Assembly (NCBI GenBank): GCA_007118045.1
Contig: SKTG01000254.1
Location: 1-30,328, forward strand
Source of the DNA: Nitriliruptoraceae bacterium
Lineage (GTDB): Bacteria; Actinomycetota; Nitriliruptoria; Nitriliruptorales; Nitriliruptoraceae
Direction: 5' to 3'
DNA: 30,328 nt
Position numbers and translations under genes: made by a program. Under the pieces are notes generated by a model. That model did no database searches and had not been told where the DNA came from. It worked only from the letters and a program-made list of their open reading frames with translations. Shown here in pieces: positions 9,009 to 15,330 of the stretch (positions are counted from its first letter, which is position 1; each line of letters starts with the position of its first letter).

Positions 9009-10060
9009 GGCCTCACTCCCGCGGCCGACCCCGTGGTCGACCCGGCGCGCGGCGCCGTCGGCCGGGTCTGTACGCCCGGTGCCGTGCGCGGCTGCGGTGC
9101 CGAGACGGAGGGCGTCACCATCGTGCCGACGCCCTCGTCGGTGAAGATCTCGATCAGCACCGCGTGCAGGACCCGACCATCGAGGATGTGTGCCTGCGGG
9201 AGGCCGTCACGGATCGCCGCGGTGATCGAGCGGACCTTCGGACGCATCCCCGTGTGCAGCTCGTCGTCGGCCAGCATCCGCTCGAGCCGGTCCACGCTGA
9301 CCTCGCTGACCAACGCCTGCTTCTCCGGGTCGCCGAAGTCGAGGTAGAGGCCGGGCACGTCGGTGAGGTAGACCAGCTTGGACGCGCCGAGCGCGGCGGC
9401 GATCGCTCCGGCGGCGACGTCGGCGTTGACGTTGCGCTCGACACCGTCGGCGTCGCGGCCGATCGTGGCGACCACGGGCAGGAAGCCGTCGGCGAGCTGC
9501 TCGTCGAGGTAGGTCGTGTCGACCCGCTCGACCTCGCCCACCAGACCGAGGTCCACTCCCCCGGGGCTGGTCGCCGGGTTGACCTGCAGCAGACCGGCGT
9601 CGGTCCCGGCCACACCCACGGCGGGCGCGCCGGCCTCCTGCACGAGGCCCACGACCTCGGGGTTCACCTGGCCGAGCAGGGCCATGCGCACCACGTCCAT
9701 CATCGCCTGGTCGGTGACCCGGAGACCGTCGACGAAGCTGGACTCGACGCCCAGCTTGCCGGCGAGCTCGCTGATCTGCGGACCACCACCGTGCACGATC
9801 ACCGGCTTCAGCCCGACGAAGTGCAGCAGGGCGACGTCCGCGGCGAACGAGCGCTTCAGCTGTTGGTCGACCATCGCGTTGCCGCCGTACTTGATGACGA
9901 CGGTCTGGCCGTGGAAACGGGTGATCCACGGCAGCGCTTCGCGCAGGACCGCGGCCTTCTCCTGCGCGATCTCCACCCGCTCGGCCGAGACGTCGTCGGC
10001 CGTGGTGATGCGACCGCCGCTCAGTGCCGGGGTCGTCGTCGGAGGGTCGCTGCTGCTCAC
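9005..10060 (-). CDS. argB: Acetylglutamate kinase
   Basis: Phosphorylates N-acetylglutamate, normally the arginine feedback-controlled step. Amino-acid-kinase motifs are present: VVIKYGGNAM (ATP site), PVIVHGGGPQISELAGKLG (substrate loop), GLVGEVERVD, NVNADVAAGAIAAALGASKLVYLTDVPGL and GMRPKVRSITAAI. The GTG start at 10060 is chosen because GAGGCG precedes it and the N-terminal helix (residues ~25-45, EIAQEKAAVLREALPWI) is retained; this helix is typical of arginine-sensitive hexameric enzymes. The reading frame continues upstream into argJ without family features. The C-terminus has about 35 extra Pro/Ala/Thr/Gly-rich residues after GTMVTP. Total 351 residues. Confidence 0.95.
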   Translation of the reverse strand: MSSSDPPTTTPALSGGRITTADDVSAERVEIAQEKAAVLREALPWITRFHGQTVVIKYGGNAMVDQQLKRSFAADVALLHFVGLKPVIVHGGGPQISELAGKLGVESSFVDGLRVTDQAMMDVVRMALLGQVNPEVVGLVQEAGAPAVGVAGTDAGLLQVNPATSPGGVDLGLVGEVERVDTTYLDEQLADGFLPVVATIGRDADGVERNVNADVAAGAIAAALGASKLVYLTDVPGLYLDFGDPEKQALVSEVSVDRLERMLADDELHTGMRPKVRSITAAIRDGLPQAHILDGRVLHAVLIEIFTDEGVGTMVTPSVSAPQPRTAPGVQTRPTAPRAGSTTGSAAGVRP

Positions 10061-10116
10061 GTTCGCCTCGGGATCGCTGGTCGGGTGTGCCTGGGTGGCG
10101 CGGTGGATGGGAGGGG

Positions 10117-11388
10117 TCAGGTCGTGTAGTCCGCGTTGGCCGCCACGTAGGCCGCGGTGAGGTCGGCGGTCAGATGGGTGACGGCGTGGCTGCCGCTGTG
10201 CAGGTCGACCTCGAAGGTGACCTCGGGTCGGGACAGCCGCGCCCCGACCTGGCCGGGGTCGAAGACCGTGGCGGTCCCGAAACGACAGACCATGACGCCG
10301 CCGCACGTCACGCTGACCCGCCGCGGATCGAACGGGACGCCGGCGGCGCCCATGGCCGCGAGGATGCGACCCCAGTTCGGGTCCGCGCCGTGCACCGCCG
10401 CGCGGAACAGCGTCGAAGCGGTGATCGCCCGCGCGAGACGGTCCGCCTCCAACTCCGTCGGAGCTCCCCGGACGGTGACCGCGGCGACCTTCTCGGTCCC
10501 CTCGCCGTCGGCGACGATCGCGTGGGCGAGGTCGCCGCACGCCGCCTCGAGACCGGTGCGCACCGCCTCGGGTCCGGGTGGCGCGGTCGCCGTGCCGGTG
10601 GCCAGGAGCACGACCGTGTCGTTGGTCGATCCGCACGCATCGACGCTGATCCGGTTGAAGCTTTGCTGGACCGCCTGCGCCAGCATGGGTCGCAGGACCG
10701 GGCTCGTCAGAGGTGCGTCCGTGACGAGCACGGCCAGCATCGTCGCCATCGCCGGCTCGATCATGCCGGCCCCCTTCGCGAACCCCCCGATGCGGCAGGT
10801 CCCCGCCTCGTCGGCCACCTCGAACGCCACCTGCTTGAGGGCCGTGTCCGTGGTCGTGATCGCCTCCGCGGCCCGATCAGCGTCCGCGGGATCGTCGCCG
10901 AGCGAGCCCACCACCTGGGGGATCGCCGCGACGATCGCCTCGGTCGGCAGCGGCATGCCGATCAACCCCGTCGACAGCGGCAACACGGCCGCCGGGTCGC
11001 AACCGAGCGCCGCCCCGACCTCGCGGGTGGTCCGCAGGGCGTCCTCCTCACCGCGTTCACCGGTGCAGGCGTTGGCACTGCCGGCGTTGATCACCACGGC
11101 CCTGGCCGTGCCGTCGGTCAGGTGCCGCTCGGTCACCACGCACGGCGCGGCCTTGACCAGGTTGGTGGTCGTGGTCGCGGCGGCGGGGACGACGGCCCCG
11201 ACGTCGACGAGCGCGAGGTCGGGGCGGCCGCTGTCCTTCAGGCCGGCCACCACCCCGGCGGCGCGGACCTCCGGCACCGCCGTCACGCCGCCGGGCCGTG
11301 GCGTGAGCGGCGACCGGTCCTCGGGGCCCCACGGCAGCTGCGTCGGTCCCGTGGCCGGGGACGCGCCCTCCGGCGTGGGCCGGGTCAC
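10117..11388 (-). CDS. argJ: Bifunctional glutamate N-acetyltransferase/ornithine acetyltransferase
   Basis: Recycles the acetyl group from acetylornithine to glutamate, giving the cyclic arginine pathway. The 423-residue precursor has the self-cleavage site in KGAGMIEPAMATML, with the expected N-terminal nucleophile Thr216 of the beta chain, and the oxyanion-hole loop LSTGLIGMPL (139-147). NAGSANACTG (101-110), STNDTV and the C-terminal HGADPNWGRILAAMG are also family hallmarks. The C-terminus ends AYVAANADYTT as in other ArgJ. The first 30 residues are a Pro/Gly-rich extension. The GTG start overlaps the argC stop (GTGA). Confidence 0.96.
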   Translation of the reverse strand: MTRPTPEGASPATGPTQLPWGPEDRSPLTPRPGGVTAVPEVRAAGVVAGLKDSGRPDLALVDVGAVVPAAATTTTNLVKAAPCVVTERHLTDGTARAVVINAGSANACTGERGEEDALRTTREVGAALGCDPAAVLPLSTGLIGMPLPTEAIVAAIPQVVGSLGDDPADADRAAEAITTTDTALKQVAFEVADEAGTCRIGGFAKGAGMIEPAMATMLAVLVTDAPLTSPVLRPMLAQAVQQSFNRISVDACGSTNDTVVLLATGTATAPPGPEAVRTGLEAACGDLAHAIVADGEGTEKVAAVTVRGAPTELEADRLARAITASTLFRAAVHGADPNWGRILAAMGAAGVPFDPRRVSVTCGGVMVCRFGTATVFDPGQVGARLSRPEVTFEVDLHSGSHAVTHLTADLTAAYVAANADYTT

Positions 11389-12422
11389 GGGTAGACGCCG
11401 ATGGCGCTCAACCCGCTGGTCTCGTCGAGCCCGAGCACCAGGTTCGCGTTCTGCAGCGCCTGTCCCGCGGCTCCCTTGCCGAGGTTGTCGATCGCGCTGG
11501 TGACCGTGACGCGGCGGGTCCGCGGATCGACGACGGCACCGAGCTGGCAGCCGTTGGAGCCGGCGACCGCCTTGGTGTGCGGGAACGTGCCGGGCGCCAG
11601 CACGTGGACGAACGGCTCGTCGCGGTAGGCCGAGCGCAGCGCATCCTCGACGTCGTCGGCGGTGACGTCGTCCCGCAGCGTGCCGTAGGCCGTGGCGAGC
11701 AGGCCGCGGCTCATGGGCACGAGGTGGGGGGTGAACGTCACGGCTCCGAGGTCGCCCGGCAGCCAGCGTTCGATCTCGCCCGTGTGTCTGTGCGCCGGGG
11801 CCCCGTAGGCGGTGGCGTCGCCGTGCACATGGGCGAAGTGCAGGTGGTCCTTGGCCGCGCGCCCCGCACCCGAGGTGCCGCTCATGGCGTCGACCACCAC
11901 GGAGCCGGGCGTCAACAGCTCGGCGACCGGCGTCAGGCCGAGCAGTGCCGCGGTCGGGTAGCAGCCGGGGTTCGCGACCAGCGTGGCCTGCCGGATCGAC
12001 CCGCGCCGGAACTCGGGCAGGCCGTAGACGACGCCCTCGCCTGGTTGCGCCTCGCCTGCCGCCAGGTCCGGCCGGGGGTGCGACTCGCCGTACCAGGTCG
12101 TGAACCCGTCCGCGCTCAGGCGGAACGCCGCGGAGAGGTCGACGACGGGCACGCCGGCCTCGTACAGCGTCGGCGCGAGCTCCAGCGCGACGCCGTGCGG
12201 CGCGGCGAGGAACACGACGTCGAGCTCGGCGAGGGCGCCCACGTCGATCGCGTCGAACGTGCGCGCACCCGTCAGGTTCGGGAACAACGAGGCGACCGGC
12301 TCACCGGCCTGGGCGTTGGCCGCGACGACGGCCGGCTCGATGGCCGGGTGGCCGTCGAGGAGGCGCAGGAGCTCGACGCCGCCGTAGCCGGAGGCGCCGA
12401 CGATGCCGGCACGGTGCGCCAT
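11385..12422 (-). CDS. argC: N-acetyl-gamma-glutamyl-phosphate reductase
   Basis: NADPH-dependent reduction of acetylglutamyl phosphate to the semialdehyde. The 345-residue protein starts MAHRAGIVGASGYGGVELLRLL with the dinucleotide-binding loop (7-15). The catalytic cysteine is Cys154 in NPGCYPTAALL, and VDAMSGTSGAGR, FTPHLVPMSRG and the C-terminal NLGKGAAGQALQNANLVLG are typical. The ATG has GAGGAG eight bases upstream. As the first gene of the cluster it has the promoter and ARG box in front. Its stop overlaps argJ by four bases. Confidence 0.97.
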   Translation of the reverse strand: MAHRAGIVGASGYGGVELLRLLDGHPAIEPAVVAANAQAGEPVASLFPNLTGARTFDAIDVGALAELDVVFLAAPHGVALELAPTLYEAGVPVVDLSAAFRLSADGFTTWYGESHPRPDLAAGEAQPGEGVVYGLPEFRRGSIRQATLVANPGCYPTAALLGLTPVAELLTPGSVVVDAMSGTSGAGRAAKDHLHFAHVHGDATAYGAPAHRHTGEIERWLPGDLGAVTFTPHLVPMSRGLLATAYGTLRDDVTADDVEDALRSAYRDEPFVHVLAPGTFPHTKAVAGSNGCQLGAVVDPRTRRVTVTSAIDNLGKGAAGQALQNANLVLGLDETSGLSAIGVYP

Positions 12423-12548
12423 CGAGAGCTCCTCGGACGGGGACGGGAGGTGGGGGCGGGCCGAGGAAGCTCGGCGAGGACGGTGCGGGCGCTAGCGGGG
12501 TGCCGCCGTGCGGTCGGACGGCGGGACCGGTCAGCGCCCGGGTCGCAC
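12423..12548 (-). other. argC 5' leader with two hairpins
   Basis: The leader of about 120 bases contains CCGCCGT/ACGGCGG (12503-12524, eight-base loop) and GCCGAG-CTTC-CTCGGC (12460-12475, a very stable tetraloop-type stem). Neither has a following T-tract and no leader peptide rich in Arg codons was seen, so attenuation is not shown. Confidence 0.4.
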
Positions 12549-12577
12549 AGTCTGCATGATGATGCAGGAACCTGCAA
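12549..12577 (-). promoter_or_regulatory. Putative argC promoter
   Basis: On the minus strand TTGCAG (12572-12577) and CAGACT (12549-12554) are 17 bases apart and point to argC, about 125 bases upstream of its ATG. Each hexamer matches only half of the sigma-70 consensus. The case is strengthened by the ARG box lying exactly across the spacer and the -10 hexamer. Confidence 0.5.
12552..12567. promoter_or_regulatory. ARG box (ArgR operator) upstream of argC
   Basis: CTGCATGATGATGCAG is a perfect inverted repeat with six-base arms around a four-base centre. It has the TGCAT-N4-ATGCA core of the actinobacterial ARG box, as described for Mycobacterium tuberculosis ArgR. It overlaps the presumed -10 hexamer and spacer, a geometry expected for repression by arginine-loaded ArgR. 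A further half-site, TTGCA, lies just upstream on the minus strand at 12573-12577. Confidence 0.75.
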
Positions 12578-12639
12578 GTCCGTGCGGACGGTTCCGGGCG
12601 GATGGCGCCGCGCGGCGCCCACCGGGGGCAGCGTCAGCC

Positions 12640-12660
12640 CCGGGGGCAGCGGACCCCCGG
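12640..12660 (-). terminator. Hairpin directly after arfB
   Basis: CCGGGGG/CCCCCGG form a seven-base stem with a seven-base loop, starting three bases past the arfB stop on the minus strand. No T-run follows; a second CCCCCGG copy lies about 18 bases further. It probably ends arfB transcription before the argC promoter. Confidence 0.5.
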
Positions 12661-12663
12661 AGC

Positions 12664-13086
12664 TCAGCCCTGGGGCGGCTTGCGCAGGCGCTTCACCTCG
12701 CTGCGGTGCTGCTTCGCGCGCAGGCGCCGCTCCTTCGATGCCCGGGTGGGGCGGGTGCGTCGGCGCGGGGTCGGCGGCTGCAGGGCCTCACCGACGATGG
12801 ATCGGAACCTCGCCTCGACGGCCGCCCGGTTGCGGTGCTGGCTGCGGTGCTCGGAACCGTGCAGGATCAGCTCGCCGTCGCGGGTCAGGCGGCTCGAGAG
12901 ACGCTCGAGCAGCCGGTCGCGCTGCGTCTCGTCGAGGGCGGAACTGGTGGCGACGTTCCATCGCAGCTCGACCTTCGAGTCCGTGGTGTTCACGCTCTGA
13001 CCACCCGGGCCACCGGAACGGACGGCACGCACCTCGAGCTCCGTCTCGGGGACCGAGACGCCGCCGGGCAGGTGGACCGCATCCAT
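12664..13086 (-). CDS. arfB: Alternative ribosome-rescue factor ArfB (peptidyl-tRNA hydrolase, RF-1 domain)
   Basis: Releases peptides from ribosomes stalled without a stop codon. The 140-residue protein has the class-I release-factor domain with the catalytic GGQ (28-30, in VRSGGPGGQSVNTTDSKVELRW) and lacks the codon-recognition domain. The Arg/Lys-rich C-terminal tail (about 105-140, PRRRTRPTRASKERRLRAKQHR) is the part that enters the empty mRNA channel in ArfB/YaeJ. The start is the ATG at 13086, only eight bases after a TACCCT -10 hexamer, so the mRNA is probably leaderless. It is divergent from the S9 peptidase. Confidence 0.92.
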   Translation of the reverse strand: MDAVHLPGGVSVPETELEVRAVRSGGPGGQSVNTTDSKVELRWNVATSSALDETQRDRLLERLSSRLTRDGELILHGSEHRSQHRNRAAVEARFRSIVGEALQPPTPRRRTRPTRASKERRLRAKQHRSEVKRLRKPPQG

Positions 13087-13094
13087 GCCACCGC

Positions 13095-13100
13095 AGGGTA
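13095..13100 (-). promoter_or_regulatory. -10 hexamer for leaderless arfB mRNA
   Basis: TACCCT on the minus strand ends eight bases before the arfB ATG and there is no Shine-Dalgarno site. A start at or next to the A of ATG is the expected product. The surrounding CCTACCCTGC also occurs before pheS and hisE. Confidence 0.55.
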
Positions 13101-13129
13101 GGGCGGACGGAGGCCTCCCCCACGTCCCG

Positions 13130-13135
13130 TAACCT
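13130..13135 (+). promoter_or_regulatory. -10 hexamer for leaderless S9 peptidase mRNA
   Basis: TAACCT on the plus strand ends eight bases before the ATG at 13144, with no ribosome-binding site between. The spacing equals that of the divergent arfB promoter, supporting leaderless transcription in both directions. Confidence 0.55.
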
Positions 13136-13143
13136 CGGCTCGC

Positions 13144-15261
13144 ATGAGCCGAGCCGACGACATCGCCGCCTTCCTCCGCCGTCCCCGCATCGCCGGGCTC
13201 CAGCTCTCCCCGGACGGGCGACGACTCGTCGTCGGGGTCGGCACCCCGGCACCGGACGGCACCCGCTACCGCACGGCGCTGTGGGAGATCGACCCGGACG
13301 GGGTGGCCCCGGCGCGCCAGCTGACCCGGTCGGCGGCCGGCGAGTCGGCCGCGGCGTTCCTGCCCGACGGTGAGCTGCTGTTCACCTCGGCTCGGCCCGA
13401 TCCCGACGCCGCCGGCTCGGAGGGGAGCAGCGATCCGCCCGCCGCACTGTGGTCGCTGCCGCCCGCTGGGGGCGAAGCCCGCCTGGTATTCGCGCCGCCC
13501 GCGGGGGTCACGGCGGTGTCGACCGCGTCACGTCGGGCCGTCGCGATCGTGAGCGCCGAGGTGTATCCCTCGGCGGCGGACGTGCACGAGGACCGGGCGC
13601 GCGAGCGGGCGCGTGACGACGCCGGGGTGAGCGCGCAGCTGTTCACCACCTACCCCATCCGCTGGTGGGACAGCTACCTCGGACCCAGGGAGCCGGCGCG
13701 ATGGGTCCTGACCGGGTCCGAGCTCGGCGGAACGGTCCGACCCGGCGATGCCGGGTCCGACGCTGGCGCCGAGGCGGCGTCACCGTCGACGGACGCGACG
13801 ACCCCGGCGGACGCGACGCCGTCGAGGGACGCCGCGTCGCGACCGCTCGTCCGTGGCTGGTCGTTGCACGACACCACGGCGGACGTCGCACCCGACGGTG
13901 GGACCTACGTGTCGGGGTGGCGGCCGGAGAGGCCGGGGCTCGCCGTCGCCGGTCCCGACGACCTCGCGACCCACCTGGCAGCGATCGACGCGGCGACCGG
14001 CGACCGCCGGGTCCTGATCGACGACGGGCGCGCCTACAGCGATCCGGCCGTGTCGCCCGATGGGCGCCACGTCATCTGCGTCGCGGAGCTGCTCGGCGAG
14101 CCGGACCGGGCGTCGGACGAGTGCCTGGTGCTCATCGACCTCGACACCGGCAGGGCACGGGACGTCGCTCCCGACCTGGACCTGTGGCCGAGCGAACCGG
14201 GCTGGCTGCCGGACGGCAGCGCCGTCGTGTTCACCGCCGACGCCTCCGGCCACCGGCCCGTGTTCCGGTGCGACCTCGCGACCGACGAGGTGACCCGGCT
14301 CACCGCCGACGGCGCCTACACCGAAGTGCGGGTCTCCCCCGACGGCGAGCACCTGTACGCGCTGCGGGCGCACGTGGACAGCCCACACCGTCCGGTGCGC
14401 CTGGAGGCCGGGGCGGCGGAGCAGGAGGCGACCGAGCTGCCGTCACCCGCGAGCTCGGCGGTCCCGGGTGCGCGGGTGGAACGTCTCACCACCTCGGCGC
14501 GGGACGGGGTCGAGATCGGCTCGTGGCTGGTGCTGCCAGCGACGGCCTCCGGACCGGTCCCCCTGGTGACGTTCATCCACGGCGGGCCGTTGGGATCGTG
14601 GAACACGTGGCACTGGCGCTGGAACCCGCACGTGCTGGCCGACCAGGGCTTCGCGGTGCTGCTCCCCGACCCCGCCCTCTCGACCGGCTACGGCTGGGAG
14701 TTCATCCAACGTGGCTGGGGCCGGTGGGGCCACGAGCCCTCGACGGACCTGCTCAGCGCGATCGACGCCGCGGCCGCCGACGAACGCATCGACGAGCAGC
14801 GACTCGCGGCCGCCGGTGGGTCGTTCGGCGGCTACATGGCCAACTGGCTCGCAGGGGGAACCGACCGCTTCTCGTGCATCGTGACCCACGCGTCCCTGTG
14901 GGCGTTGGAGGGCTTCCACGGCACCACCGACCTCGGGGTCGCCTGGGAGCGCGAGTTCGGCTCTCCCTACCTCGACCCCACCAGGTTCGTCGAGAACTCG
15001 CCCAACCGCCGGGTCGGCGACATCGACACGCCGATGCTGGTGATCCACGGCGAACGCGACCTGCGGGTCCCCATCAGCGAGGCGTTGACGCTGTGGACCG
15101 ACCTCGCCCGACACGGCGCGGAGGCACGCTTCCTCTACTTCCCCGACGAGAACCACTGGGTCCTCAAGCCTCAGAACGCCCAGCTCTGGTACGAGACCGT
15201 GGTGGCGTTCCTCCGCGAGCATCTGTGCGACGAACCGTTCGAACGGCCCGAGCTGCTCTGA
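13144..15261 (+). CDS. S9-family prolyl oligopeptidase/acylaminoacyl-peptidase-like serine peptidase
   Basis: Probable cytosolic peptidase of 705 residues: no signal peptide, an N-terminal beta-propeller (about 1-430, with LSPDGRRL, VSPDGRHV and VSPDGEHL repeats), and a C-terminal alpha/beta hydrolase. The hydrolase has FIHGGPLGSWNTW (oxyanion region), nucleophile Ser560 in GGSFGGYMANW, Asp639 in HGERDLRVP and His671 in DENHWVLKP, giving a complete triad. Residues about 195-238 form an Ala/Asp/Thr/Ser-rich insertion in the propeller. The gene is the only plus-strand gene between argC and pheT, starts leaderless, and converges on pheT. Exact substrate not predictable. Confidence 0.92.
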   Translation: MSRADDIAAFLRRPRIAGLQLSPDGRRLVVGVGTPAPDGTRYRTALWEIDPDGVAPARQLTRSAAGESAAAFLPDGELLFTSARPDPDAAGSEGSSDPPAALWSLPPAGGEARLVFAPPAGVTAVSTASRRAVAIVSAEVYPSAADVHEDRARERARDDAGVSAQLFTTYPIRWWDSYLGPREPARWVLTGSELGGTVRPGDAGSDAGAEAASPSTDATTPADATPSRDAASRPLVRGWSLHDTTADVAPDGGTYVSGWRPERPGLAVAGPDDLATHLAAIDAATGDRRVLIDDGRAYSDPAVSPDGRHVICVAELLGEPDRASDECLVLIDLDTGRARDVAPDLDLWPSEPGWLPDGSAVVFTADASGHRPVFRCDLATDEVTRLTADGAYTEVRVSPDGEHLYALRAHVDSPHRPVRLEAGAAEQEATELPSPASSAVPGARVERLTTSARDGVEIGSWLVLPATASGPVPLVTFIHGGPLGSWNTWHWRWNPHVLADQGFAVLLPDPALSTGYGWEFIQRGWGRWGHEPSTDLLSAIDAAAADERIDEQRLAAAGGSFGGYMANWLAGGTDRFSCIVTHASLWALEGFHGTTDLGVAWEREFGSPYLDPTRFVENSPNRRVGDIDTPMLVIHGERDLRVPISEALTLWTDLARHGAEARFLYFPDENHWVLKPQNAQLWYETVVAFLREHLCDEPFERPELL

Positions 15262-15267
15262 GCCGCG

Positions 15268-15310
15268 GCCCGGGCTGCTCGGGGCCTCCACCGAGCCGAC
15301 ACGCCCGGGC
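15268..15310. terminator. Nested hairpin between convergent S9 peptidase and pheT
   Basis: GCCCGGGC at 15268-15275 pairs with GCCCGGGC at 15303-15310, enclosing GCTCGG/CCGAGC (15277-15282 with 15291-15296). The structure is nearly symmetric and lies between two convergent stops, so it may act in both directions. It lacks T-tracts. Confidence 0.5.
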
Positions 15311-15330
15311 CAGGCGACCCGCGCCGACGC

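Noticed and set aside
12503..12524. Arginine attenuator in the argC leader
   Set aside because: The hairpin has no T-tract or antiterminator partner, and no Arg-rich leader peptide precedes it; ArgR control explains the region better.
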